From Actinomortierella ambigua (lineage: Eukaryota > Mortierellomycota > Mortierellomycetes > Mortierellales > Mortierellaceae): a DNA stretch of 56,557 nt. The stretch spans positions 7,245 through 63,801 of the forward strand of contig JAAAJB010000135.1 of assembly GCA_016098155.1 (NCBI GenBank), written 5' to 3'. Positions 12,912 to 23,374 of this stretch are shown piece by piece (within the stretch, counting starts at the first letter, position 1; every line of letters begins with the position of its first letter). The position numbers and the translations under genes were made by a program. The notes under the pieces were generated by a model. It ran no database searches and had not been told where the DNA came from. It saw nothing but the letters and a program-made list of their open reading frames with translations.

Positions 12912-13330
12912 ATGCATGGAGTGCTATCAACACTCAAAGTCATGAAGGAACGGATGTCAGATCTGGACACGGACGATCACTGTAGAGCATGCATGGACAG
13001 AGGAGTGGAGATACAGGAGACACAGGAGCACGTCTGGGACTGTGTGACAACGTTGGCGACGAAGCAGGAACTATGGCGCGAGGCTATGGATTCGACAATA
13101 CTACATGGCCAGGGCCTCGTGAGGACGGAAATGGAGGAATGGCGGAAGAGACGCAGCAACGGCTGCGGAGAATAACCGGGAATTCAAAGAACACGAACGA
13201 CCTTTTTTCTCGACAAGACACGGACACAGTGATCAGCTGGCTGACTTGGGTCGGTCAACGGCGTGAGCGTACGGATACTCAGGCGCCTCAGGCGTCTCAG
13301 GTCGACTTGCATCTCCCCACACAGACCTAG
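12912..13330 (+). mobile_element. relic of a retroelement C-terminal region
   Basis: From 12912 one frame reads through 87 codons with a HCRAC...ETQEHVWDC arrangement (a Cys-x2-Cys, then His-x3-Cys type knuckle) followed by a helix-like acidic and basic segment. Similar CxxC...ETxxHxxxC knuckles occur near the C-terminal ends of reverse-transcriptase polyproteins in Mucoromycota and Glomeromycotina. The frame stops at 13173, and an overlapping frame continues to 13330. No intact reverse transcriptase or RNase H motif was found upstream, so this would be a truncated, dead copy. The family assignment rests on the knuckle pattern only. Confidence 0.4.
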
Positions 13331-14404
13331 TTACTACACATGACCTGTACCACGGATTGGTCCCTTCCAATTTCACACTGTCCTTCAAGAGCTGGTTCAA
13401 GACGTAAGTCAAGACATGTTGCTGCCCACATGCGCTGCCAAACGTATTGGTAATCATCAAAGGCCGAGCACATGAGAACCCTTTGGCACGAAACGTTGTA
13501 AACTAGCCATTGACTAGGAAAAAAAATCTGCTGGAACCACCACTGTGAGCAAGCGAAAGCGTGTACGAGGGCCACGCTGGTGACGGAGGACACCTGGGGA
13601 GATTAGGTGATCCCGTAGACCATACACTGTCATAAGGCGTTAATGACAACGAATCACTGGCTTTCACAGCCTTGGATGAGAAGCTGCTGGCGTACTTGCA
13701 GGGCCGAGTTGGGCACGACGTAATGGAGCGTCTGTGTCGGGTTCTTTCCCAAAAAAACAGACGGGTGGTGGGCCGTGAATAACCGCCACCTTTGGGGGGG
13801 GGGGGGGGGGGGGGGGGGGGGAGGATAGCTCAGTAGTCTCTCGGAGACCCCTGGTATAAGCACTCACTTGTGCATGAGCTATGCGATTGGGAAGATTGTG
13901 CCTCTTTGAAGGAGGAGGGACGCACACGTGACATTGTGCGTAAATGACCCCTATTGTGAGCGGTAAAGTAGCCTTGTTGCTACGATCCGCTGAGATGAAG
14001 CTCATTGTTCTATCGAAAGAACAACATCGTTCTTTCTTCTTCTTTCACTCCCGTTGCGTGGTTGAGGGGTGGTCGTGAGCATCATTGAGCAACTTGGCCG
14101 CGTTTGTTCTCGCGTTCCTAGTGGGGGTTAATCTTCTCGGCGGCAGCATTCCCACCAACGTAAAACTCCCCCCCCCCCCATTCGGGAGGGATCGCCAAAC
14201 TTTTTGAAGGTGAGCGAAGAGGGCTGAATGAGCCTCTGCCTTCTTGACATACCGAAGGTAATGCCTCCGAATAACAGGAAAGAAGGTGGGCACATCGACA
14301 AGGATCTTGACATCGTCTGGCAATTAATGGTGGGTGGGAAAGCGCGTTATAGGTTCCTAGCCTTCCTGCTTGCGAAGCCAGGCGTAGTACCCTTTTAGCC
14401 CCAT
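13327..14404 (-). pseudogene. decayed XPG/PIN-like reading frame
   Basis: On the minus strand an ATG at 14404 starts MGLKGYYAWLRKQEG, closely resembling the N-terminus of XPG/FEN/XRN-type nucleases (MG-x-x-G-x-x-x-x-L). It is stopped at once by TAG. The next frame (14323 downwards) reads LPDDVKILVDVPTFFPVIRR and then KAEAHSALFAHLQKV, a pattern like the buried Asp strand and following helices of the PIN/XPG N-domain. A C-run at 14168-14179 shifts the frame to one with VGGNAAAEKINP and a further stop. Later pieces near 13660-14005 and 13327-13593 look protein-like but broken. The pattern suggests a multiply disrupted copy of a PIN-like gene, common in large lineage-specific families. The call is tentative. 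Confidence 0.35.
13794..13821 (+). repeat. 28-nt poly-G homopolymer
   Basis: An unbroken run of G. Its true length is uncertain because such runs are hard to sequence. Confidence 0.85.
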
Positions 14405-15992
14405 GATGAGCGATGGGTAGGGAAGGCGGTGGAAGGTGGGTAGGTAAGAAAAATTTGAATTTGAGTGACTGTAATACTTCAACGAATCATTGGTACCCTA
14501 TTGAAGTGAGGACAGGGGCGTTTATGGTTGATTGTGCCAAAACCGAGCCGGGGGCTCTTTCAAGCGTGTATCCCGGGGCAGATTTCCAACTGCGATCTTC
14601 ACATTGCTCAGCTGTGGGAAAGGCTTCTCTTAGGCAAAAACTTTCGGTAGGTTTCCTTGTCAAAGCTGTCGCGATTGCCATTGCCATTCCATTTGCAAAT
14701 TAGTCGCACTTTTGCTTATTCCAGGAAAGATGAGGTCTTTGGTGGAGCTAGTTCGCAAGGCTCCCACTGCCATGGAGCAGCAGTGTCTATGGATATCATT
14801 CAGGGGGGCGATTCCTTGAAGCGACAGCCCTGATTGATTAAGAAAAAATTTAGTTCAGAGAACACCTGTGGCGCTAGGCTGCCTTTCATAGATTGGCGTT
14901 GTCTCTCTTAGATAAATGGAGCACGGAATCTCGGCAGTTTCCATCAGATACTGATTTTTGACTCTATCTCTATCATAGAGAAGCCAAGAAGTCACCACAA
15001 CCAACTGGGTGGATTCTAGGTGCAAGACGTTGAAGCAGACGTACTTGGGCTGAGAGCCTCATGTACAAGCGGATTATTTGCTGTAACTGCTACAAAGAGC
15101 CATCGATGACTTCCGCATCAATCACATCAAGATCGAGAGTGGATTGACACCAATTCCTCAAACAAAAGAAGACAGGATAAGACAAAAGAGGGCGATCGTG
15201 GTTCCTTTCGAGCAGGCTATTGCAATGGTTACGCCATTGCTTGGTGACGAAACTCGGTGTACTATGGCTTGTGCGTGGAGATGACAATTCGCATCGTTCC
15301 TTCTTTCTATTTCGAATCCTTCGTGCATTGTCAAGTCATTCGAACTCCATACAATGCAATACTTCGTCTCTGTCAAGCCTACGCACGGGTTGAACATAGA
15401 AAGACGCCGTAGACCTTGCATGTGCATCTATCTTCTCGATTGACTGTACACATATGTATGTATTGACCACAATATCCACGCTGAGCAGGCCGATGATGGC
15501 CATGCTGGAAGACAAAAAACTCGGCTCCAGGGTAATCCCAGCTGGGTTTCTCTTTCTGTTAGGCAGTTTCTACACGATGGACGCGAAAAAGAAGGGCGAA
15601 AGCTGAAGCAACAAAGAGCAAAAGTATGATAGGGAAGCGCCTGTTCTTTGGCAACGGGTCAGGATGTCTCTTACCAACAGGCAAACAATATGGTGCACCT
15701 CAGATTTCTATGGGCATGCTTTTTGGTGGCGCTATGACGCACCAGAAGATGGTTTCATGAGGGAACAAGGAGAGTTGAAGTGGCAGTGAGAGCACTCTCA
15801 TCTCGCATTGCCCTTTTTTTATACTTTCGACTCTCCGCTTGCATTAACGCGCCACGAAGCACCTTCTCCTCAAAGGATCCTCATCCCCAGCCAGCCAGTC
15901 GCATCAGCCCCCCTCCTCATCCCCCTCCCCGACCCCTCCATCTCCATCCTCTTCCTATCCTTTCTCTTCTCTCTCTCTCACAGCAACCACAC

Positions 15993-17769
15993 ATGATGTC
16001 TTCCTCGGGTGGTCTATCAAGGCGCCGTGGTGCTGGTGGTGGCGCTGCGACTGATTCGGCTTCAAACTCCCCCAGCATGTCATCCACGGGAGGTAGCTCC
16101 TTCACTCGAGCCAACTCAGAGTCAAAAGTCGTCTCGGACCCACGGGATCTGCAGATGGAAGATGAGAACAAGTCCCACCCAAAGCTCACCCTCATGGAAG
16201 AGGTCCTCTTGCTGGGCCTCAAAGATAAGCAGGTGAGTCGTCAGACGAGTCACCTGGCGCTGGCTCAATGGGGCGGGACGAGATGAACACTGAGTTCTAT
16301 CTAGTACGGGGCCAAGTCTCATCGGGATGGACACAGCCGACCATGACCGATGTACTGTTTCTCATCGGTGTGTTGTTGTCTTTTGGGGGAGAGGGAAACC
16401 TCATATGCCAAGAGTCACGCCCAGTGCACATTGTCACTCCTTGGAGCACCAATGTTTTACATGCCATCAGCCATAATGATGATCCACCTTATTGGACAGA
16501 GAGTGGCAAAGTGGTCACTGGACCCCGACCAGGCTCGTACCCTCGATGATATACTCGATGCAGCTACATACTTGGCACGGGACAAAGAGGTCCCACACAG
16601 CGAGCAACGCAACACACTCGTCGTAGCCTACAGGAGTGTATGCTTTCAGGGCCACTTTATGCTCCGCTTCTGCGCTCCACATGAAGCGAGGTCACGCTGA
16701 GAGAGAATAGAGAAGAGAGAAGAGAGAAGAGAGAAGAGAGAAGAGAGAAGAGAGGAAGAGAGACAAAAAAAAAATCAGGGTTGTGCAGTATGTCTAATAG
16801 GTTCTCCTTCTTCCTTTATATCTTGCGTGCTCCCCCCCCCACCCCCATCTCTTCAGGGATACCTCTCGTTCTGGAACGACAACATCTCGTACACTCTGCG
16901 AGGCTGTATTCTGATGGAGCTCGCGTTTCGCAATCGGATTGCTATGGTCAAGGATCCCAATCGCCGCAAATACCCCCTTGCTGACCGATACATCGAGGTC
17001 GTGAGCGAGAAACTCACTGGCGAAGTTTTGCTGGACGAGGCGCTAAAGATGATCAACTCGACCCCTGAAAAGATGAGCGTTGGCCAGTGGATCGATCTGA
17101 TGAGTGGTATGTGTTTTCCTTCTTTGAAGAAAGAGATTATTCTGAAAGAGGGAAGGGGGGGGGGAGGGCGCGCGCGCGCGCTTTGGTCGCTTAGGATGGA
17201 CTGTTGATAATGTGGAAAGAATTATACTCGTGCATACTTACCAATCTTTTTTGTTTTTAGGCGAGACTTGGAACGTGATGAAGATTGGATTCCAATTGAA
17301 GCAAGTGCGCGAGAGACTGGCAAAGGGTCTGGTAGACAAGGGCGTGTTGCGGACAGAGAAGCGCAACTTTTTGTTGTTTGACATGGCGACACACCCGGTC
17401 ACGGACTCTGCGGTGAAGGAGGAGATTGTGAAGCGGGCATGTCAGACACTGATCTCGCGTTCTGGAGCAGCAGGAGGCGGTGCTGTTCCATTGGCGGACC
17501 GCGAGAGTACGATTGCGTTCCAGCAGCTGCGCACGGTGGCGATGGTGTGTGCGGCGTACGCGGCAAATGTGCTGGAGAATGCGCTCATGTATCTCAATCA
17601 TGAGATGCGGGAGCGCGCCTATACCAAGGTGGATGAGCTGTTGAACGACTATAGCACTTTCCCATTCGGCCCTTCGGCCAACAAGAGCGAGATCGCCGGC
17701 AAGGATCTGCAGATGGAGATCATCGCTGCCGTACTCAACGTTTTTACCAAAATGGACAGCATTCTGTAA
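15993..17769 (+). CDS. VPS74: GOLPH3/Vps74-family Golgi PI4P-binding protein
   Basis: Three exons, 15993-16232, 16857-17106 and 17261-17769, encode 332 residues, close to the usual 300-345. GOLPH3/Vps74 binds phosphatidylinositol-4-phosphate on Golgi membranes and couples glycosyltransferases to COPI for retention. Seen here: an N-terminal arginine cluster (SRRRG, the COPI-contact type), the domain start LTLMEEVLLLGLKD, the PI4P-pocket Trp86 and Arg95 (SFWNDN, YTLRG), and the helical core through RLAKGLVDKGVLRTEKRNF and DMATHP. The C-terminus KMDSIL is family-typical. ATG 15993 was chosen (a second ATG follows directly) because upstream sequence is a CT-rich leader ending in CACAG. Introns begin GTGAGT and GTATGT. 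Intron 1 (624 nt) carries an (AGAGAGAAG)n tract at about 16700-16765. Confidence 0.95.
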
Positions 17770-18561
17770 AGAAAGACAGAGAATCATGGAGACCAACCCT
17801 TATAAAGTGTAACCGAACCTCGTAATATCCCCCACATGATAGGCAAAAATATCCAACACAACCATATGAAACAAGCATTGTGAAAAAAAAATAGAAGGAC
17901 CTAGGGGCGCGGAGGCGCATGTTAGATGTGTTCTTGATGCCAAAGGTGATGTTTTTCTTTAACCTTCCGTCATTCAAAGTGTCGCGGCCTGCTCGACTTG
18001 GTAATACAGGTGCGTCAAGCTGTGTGTATATAGGGGGGAGGGATAGGAGTAACGGCATGGACGCGTTTTCCAGTTCCCTGCGATCCTTGGCAATGTCAAA
18101 CAGGCTCTTTTACTTTTCTCCGCACGCAATGCATCGCCAGGCGCCTCTCCAAGCCCTCCTTTCCGCTACCATCTCCATGGACCCAATTCTTTATCGCCTT
18201 GTTTTTCAATCACCATGCCTACCAAGCCTCAGCTCAGCAATGTACCCAACAAAAGGCAGCAAGCAGCTAAAGCCTATCACGACCTTGCAAGCGAAAGTGT
18301 AATAAAACGCAACTGTGAATACGAAGTTAACTCCGACTACATTTTGGACGGTTCGCGCCACCAAAGATTTCAGGCACACATGTATAAAAAAAAAGTGCTG
18401 ACATCAGGTTCTGCTATTCTCTCATTCTTTTTCAATACCACCCATTCATTGTTCCTTTCAAGATGAGTCGACGCTCAAGCCGGTTAGGTAGAGCATAGCA
18501 ACCCACTCCACTCTTCTTTTCTCTTGACCTCTATAGATTTTTTTTCTCCTAGTCCACTGTC
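17770..18561. other. intergenic between VPS74 and the DNA glycosylase gene
   Basis: It contains one ATG-started frame (18215-18466, annotated separately) and a CT-rich leader ending TTTTTTCTCCTAG at about 18552, which could be the acceptor of a 5'-UTR intron of the glycosylase gene. Nothing else was recognised. Confidence 0.5.
18214..18466 (+). CDS. possible small unknown protein (about 83 aa)
   Basis: The frame starts with MPTKPQLSNVPNKRQQ in a reasonable context (ATCACC before the ATG) after a CT-rich stretch resembling leaders of other genes here. It is hydrophilic and mixed in composition for about 65 residues, unlike the low-complexity shadow frames around it, then turns hydrophobic. 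I recognise no family. It could be a short gene, an upstream exon, or chance. Confidence 0.2.
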
Positions 18562-19918
18562 ATGTCTACGGATTCAATTGACGCTAATACCGATCTTGTT
18601 GCATCCTACGTGTCAGCATCAGTCACAGCAACGGAGCTATCCGAGACAACCAGTAAGAAACGCGCGGCACCAGAGGCGTTGGTGATCAAGCCCACCACCC
18701 CCAAGAAAAACGCGATTGCAAAGAGCACCAAAAGGGCCAAGGTGAACACATCGAACACCGCCACCGCCAGTGTCGTAGCCACTGAATTGGCAGAGGTAGC
18801 GAAAAACCCGGCTGGTGATGGCCGCGCGCGATGCCCGTGGGCTGCCAAACAGAATAACCCCAAAGATACAGTCTACCATGACAGTGAGTGGGCGATCGAG
18901 GGTGGGTTTGACCGCTCGAACCGATATCTCTTTGAGATGTTGATCCTGGAAGGTATCAAGCACTGTACAATGCCTCTCTAGGTGTAATGACTCGCTGGGA
19001 ACATATCCATAGTGGTTCTTTATTCTCACATCTTTTTTTTTTCATCACCTAACTTTAGGTGCACAAGGTAGAGAGTTGGATGCCTCAACACCCCCACGCC
19101 CCCCTCCTAACCAATCAATGGGTTTGCTACTGTCTGTGCCTTGCAGTGAGAAAACAATCTAAACAATTGCCCTTCCCCCCAATTCCCCCCATATTTGAAA
19201 TAGCGGGTCTTTCCTGGAACACCATCCTTAACAAGCGCGACGGTTACCGCGATGCCTACGCCAACTTTGACTACATTCACATTTCTGACACGTTCCATTC
19301 TCCAGCGGCTAACGAGCGGCTCATGCAGGCGAACATCGTCAAGAACCGCCTCAAGGTCGAGGCCTCGTTGCTCAACGCGCGTCTCTTCCGGGAATTGTTA
19401 GAGGAGCTCTATCCAGATCAGACCAAGCCTGAGGATCAGAATGGGTTTTGGTGCTATTTGCAACAGTTTAGGATCGGGGCAGCCAAGACAGCCAAAGCTG
19501 CTGCTGCTGATGGTGATTCACCAAAGAAATCGAAAACACAACAGGGCTTGAAGAGCGGAAAGGTTGCTGGAGGCGTCGTGGCGACGTACGATGAAGAGGA
19601 GGCCAAACAGGAACTGACGACTTTTACGACGCGTAGTTTGGAGTCTGATCGGTTATGCGCAGCACTCAAGAAGCGTGGTTTCAAGTTTGTTGGTAATTTA
19701 AAAAAAACAAACAAAAATGAACCCAAGAAAAGGAGGGGCGAATTATTCTACCGAGATGAACAATGCAATCTGTCCCTTAAAACGACTTTCCCCCCCTCTC
19801 TCTCTTGCTTTGTATAGGATCAACGATTTGCTACACTTACCTGATCGCGATAGGCGCCGTCGACGATCTGGGACTTGCTCACTTCAATTCGTGTTTCCGC
19901 CATCCCTCCAATGAATAA
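18562..19918 (+). CDS. DNA-3-methyladenine glycosylase I (Tag family)
   Basis: Four exons, 18562-18952, 19059-19067 (a 9-nt microexon), 19204-19692 and 19818-19918, give 329 residues. Tag excises 3-methyladenine from alkylated DNA. Its zinc snap is present: Cys91 (RCPWA), His106 (YHDSEW), and His318 and Cys322 (AHFNSC), with the last pair spaced as in the bacterial enzyme. The catalytic region is LILEG-AQ-AGLSW around Glu130. KKRGFKFVG and STICYTYLIAIGAVDD complete the fold. The N-terminal 85 residues are a Lys/Ala/Thr-rich extension absent from bacterial Tag, with basic clusters (SKKRA, STKRAK) suggesting nuclear targeting. An insert of about 60 Lys/Ala-rich residues lies between LQQFRIG and the region before the final helices. 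Without the microexon the conserved GAQ is lost. ATG 18562 follows a CT-rich leader. Confidence 0.93.
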
Positions 19919-21654
19919 ACATTTTCGATATGCCTCTCATTCTCAGTTGTTTGTTGTGCTTGTGCGCTTATTTTTAAAAGGGCGTATCACTCTAAAGTGT
20001 AGCCACGTAGATGCAAGATCGCGTTACGATTTTTTTTTCTTGTTTCTTTGGGGCTTCTCCTTGCGCTTCCATTTCTTTGGTCAATCGGGAAGGGGGAGGG
20101 GAGGGGAGGGAAAGGAAGGATGAGATGTATTTTCCCCTCACCTTCTAGACTCTCGCAATGGATAGGTCATTTGGCCACTACCGAAAAAAAAGAAGAAAGA
20201 AACAAATCAGGGGGTGGTAGTGACATATGAAGGCCGTTGCTTCTGTGAGGGTGCTCTGGACTCTCATGCTAAGAGGTGGGCTGGGAGCGGTGCACTTTTT
20301 AAGTGATGTTGCAGAGTATGCCCTTTTGTTGTAGATAGAATTGTTCAATCTTGGTAGGTGCAGATCAACTTTTTTTGAGAGACAACGTTGGCTTCGAAAG
20401 TAACATCGCGGACGTTTTCTATTTTCAGGGGACACCTCCACCTTTAAAACAAGGGAGATTGATTCTCGTATGCGGCGGCTTTACGTGGAGAAATGGGAGT
20501 GCGTTGTGGCTGCGCAACTATGGAGGTGGTGGGCCGAAGAAACCGATCAGGGTACCTGCGTCAAAGAGGTGGGCACGCAGACCCTCCGTATGTTGTTTAC
20601 ACCCCTTTTCGTGCAACTGTTTTTTAAACAACTAGACTAGTGGGGAAAGGGGAGAGGTTCTGCTGGGAATGCACTGGAAAAGAAAGATACGGCAGCTATC
20701 CCACCCTCACATGGGTTGTTTTCCTTTGCGATAACGAAGGAGACGAGACTTGGTGGGGAAAGGGGCGAGTGTTCTTCTCCAACCAAACGCAAGGCTGGAT
20801 GTAAAGGGCTGGAGAGAGGATAATGTGGATCAGACAAAACAACTAACTCCAAAATAACAAACCTCGGAGAGCTGTAGGCAGGTGGGATCGAGCGGGCGTT
20901 AGAAAGTGATGGTTCCTGCAGCACACATGATTGCGGCGGTTCCTCTCCAGGGACTATTTTTTTCTTCCCCCTCGTTTATTGGCACGCGAGATGAACTCCT
21001 CCCTCACATTAGCAAATGAAATGCGCGGATGTATGGATGGATGATCGAGGCGTTGCTCTCAAACTTACACAAACGTGCTTTTGTCGTGTCGTTGTTGTGT
21101 TCAGCACACCTGAGTTCACCCGGCGGGACAAAGGGGGAAGGGAGCCGCGTTGGTTGTGATAGGAGAGAGGAGAGAGGAGAGAGTGTGCCTACCACCCACC
21201 CGCGTGTGTTTGTGTGAAATGTGGGCTACTGTTCCAAGGGCGTACCTTCCTCCCCCAACAAAGACCTCCTTCCTCCTGTCTTTGATGAGTTATAAAAAGC
21301 TGCCCATCTCATCTCGATCTTGATTCCTTGTCTCGTTTCCTTTCTGCGATTCTCAACTCCCCAACCTGCCCAAAACCCTTGCTACACCAGCTCAAACAAA
21401 GTTATCTTTCCCCTGCTTGGCTACCTCTTCACAAGGCTAGCCAGTCCACTCGGTGCCAAGACGTTCTCCAACCAGCTCGCGAGTCTTCACAATCCTCATC
21501 GTGGTTACAAACGAACGAGCCCTAAGCCCAAAGCATCCAAGTAGTGTTCGTTCCTAGTCCACGACGTCGATTGCTCTGTTACTCTCTATCTACCTACCAC
21601 CTGCTCCCAAGAACATCCCAAGACAACAAAAAACACAAATCCCCAAGCTCCAGC
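19919..21654. other. intergenic and promoter region upstream of INO1
   Basis: The first 1.3 kb is non-coding, with G-rich DNA at 20085-20115 and a purine run near 21160-21185. The last part is the INO1 promoter and a long leader with a TATA box at 21291. No gene was recognised. Confidence 0.6.
21291..21299 (+). promoter_or_regulatory. TATA box of INO1
   Basis: TATAAAAAG lies about 360 nt before the INO1 ATG, followed by a C/T-rich stretch suitable for transcription initiation. Such a clean TATA box was not seen upstream of the other genes, which mostly have CT-rich leaders; it fits a regulated gene. Confidence 0.6.
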
Positions 21655-23374
21655 ATGCCCATTTCCGCTGAACACGCTCCTGCCCCTTCGTTGGCTTTCA
21701 AGGTCAACAGCCCCAACGTCCAGTACACCGACGGACACATCTTTGCCGACTACGCCTACGAGAATGCTACTGTCTCCAAGGCAGCCGATGGCACCTACAC
21801 CGTCAACCCCGTTTCGACCAAGTACCGCTTCAAGACCGAGACCAACGTCCCTCGTGTCGGGTATGGTGTCCAATGCTCAACAAAAAAAATGGTAATTCCA
21901 TTGTCACCCAAAAAAATATCTCCTAACGGCTGCCTTTGCTTTCCAATCTGCTTTGCCCTTTATTTTTTCTATTCCCTCTCTCTCAATCTGTTTGGTTAGT
22001 CTGATGATGGTCGGATGGGGCGGAAACAATGGCTCGACCTTGACGGCCTCGATCATTGCCAACCGTCGCAAGCTCACCTGGAACACCAAGGAGGGCGTCC
22101 AGCACCCCAATTACTTTGGCTCCGTTGTCCAGGCCTCGACCCTGCGCCTGGGCGTCGATGCCAAGGGCGACGATGTCTACATCCCCTTCCATGACATCCT
22201 GCCCATGGTCCACCCGAACGATCTCGTCCTCGGCGGCTGGGATATCTCGTCCCTGAACCTGGCCGACTCGATGGCGCGCGCAAAGGTCCTCGACTATGAT
22301 CTGCAGCGTCAGGTCCGCGACGAGATGGCCGAGCTCAAGCCTCTGCCCTCGATCTACTACCCAGATTTCATTGCTGCCAACCAATCGGAGCGCGCGGACA
22401 ATGTCGTGGCCGGCACGGACAAGCAGGCCCATGTCGAGCATATCCGTGCCGACATTCGCCGCTTCAAGGCCACACACAATCTGGACAAGGTCATCGTCAT
22501 CTGGACCGCCAACACGGAGCGCTTTGCCTCGATCCTCGAGGGCGTCAACGACACTGCGGAAAACTTGCTCAAGTCGATCAAGGAGTCGCATGACGAGATT
22601 GCGCCCTCGACCATCTTTGCCATTGCCTCGATTCTCGAGAACACGCCCTTCATCAACGGATCGCCCCAAAACACCTTTGTCCCCGGCTGCGTCGAACTCG
22701 CCGAGCGCCACAGTGTCTACATTGGCGGCGATGACTTCAAGTCGGGTCAGACCAAGGTCAAGTCCGTGATGGTCGACTTTCTTGTCAACGCCGGCATCAA
22801 GCCGCTCTCCATCACCTCGTACAACCACCTCGGCAACAACGACGGCAAGAACCTGTCGGCGCCCCAACAGTTCCGCTCCAAGGAGATCTCAAAGTCGAAC
22901 GTTGTCGATGACATGGTTGGCGCCAACAATATCCTGTACAAGGAAGGGGAGCACCCGGACCACGTCGTCGTCATCAAGTACGTGCCCGCCGTCGGTGATT
23001 CCAAGCGTGCGCTGGACGAGTACGTGTCCGAGATCTTTATGAACGGTCGCAACACCATCTCGATGTACAACACCTGTGAGGACTCGCTCCTGGCCTCGCC
23101 CTTGATCCTCGATCTCGTCCTCCTGACCGAGCTCATGACCCGCATCGAGTTTAAGACGGATACCATGGACCACTACGCGCCCTTCAACGCCGTCCTCTCC
23201 ATCTTGTCGTACATGCTCAAGGCCCCCATGATCCAGCACGGTCGCCAGGCCCAGATCGTCAACTCCCTTGCTCGTCAGCGCACCGCGATGGAGAACATCT
23301 TCCGTGCTTGTGTTGGACTCGCCCCCCAGAACGATATGCTGCTCGAGTCCAAGGTCCAGGTCAACCGCAAGTAA
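21655..23374 (+). CDS. INO1: inositol-3-phosphate synthase
   Basis: Two exons, 21655-21860 and 22000-23374, encode 526 residues (yeast Ino1 has 533). The enzyme converts glucose-6-phosphate to 1L-myo-inositol-1-phosphate with NAD, the first step of inositol and phosphatidylinositol synthesis in the cytosol. Seen: the NAD-binding loop GWGGNNGST at about 74-82, WTANTERF, the [14 protein letters not shown] substrate region and the lysine-containing motifs [10 protein letters not shown] and [10 protein letters not shown]. The C-terminal YMLKAPM is also family-typical. The intron starts GTATGG inside the Gly codon before LMMVGW and ends GGTTAG. Codon use is strongly biased to C-ending codons, as in highly expressed genes; this bias explains the long antisense frame over 21983-22867. 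Downstream AATAAAA at about 23775 may serve polyadenylation. Confidence 0.97.

Larger units (their letters stand above)
3812..15992. other. 12.2 kb region without an intact gene, upstream of the WOPR gene
   Basis: No frame with recognisable protein character runs through this stretch apart from two decayed pieces annotated separately (12912-13330 and 13327-14404). It contains GA runs (4300-4345, 4600-4665, 5150-5195), CT runs (5368-5520, 6840-6905, 9770-9812), CA-rich DNA (5755-5815), an AT-rich TAA-type stretch (7825-7862), a G-run cluster (8315-8363) and a 28-nt poly-G (13794-13821). It separates the divergently transcribed WOPR gene and GOLPH3 gene. Part may be promoter DNA of the WOPR gene; part looks like decayed transposon DNA. 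Confidence 0.6.

Noticed and set aside
13826..13860. A-box-like TAGCTCAGTAG after the poly-G run
   Set aside because: No B box and no cloverleaf pairing follow it.
21983..22867. 294-codon antisense frame over INO1
   Set aside because: It mirrors the strong C-ending codon bias of INO1; no domain is seen and INO1 is clearly real.
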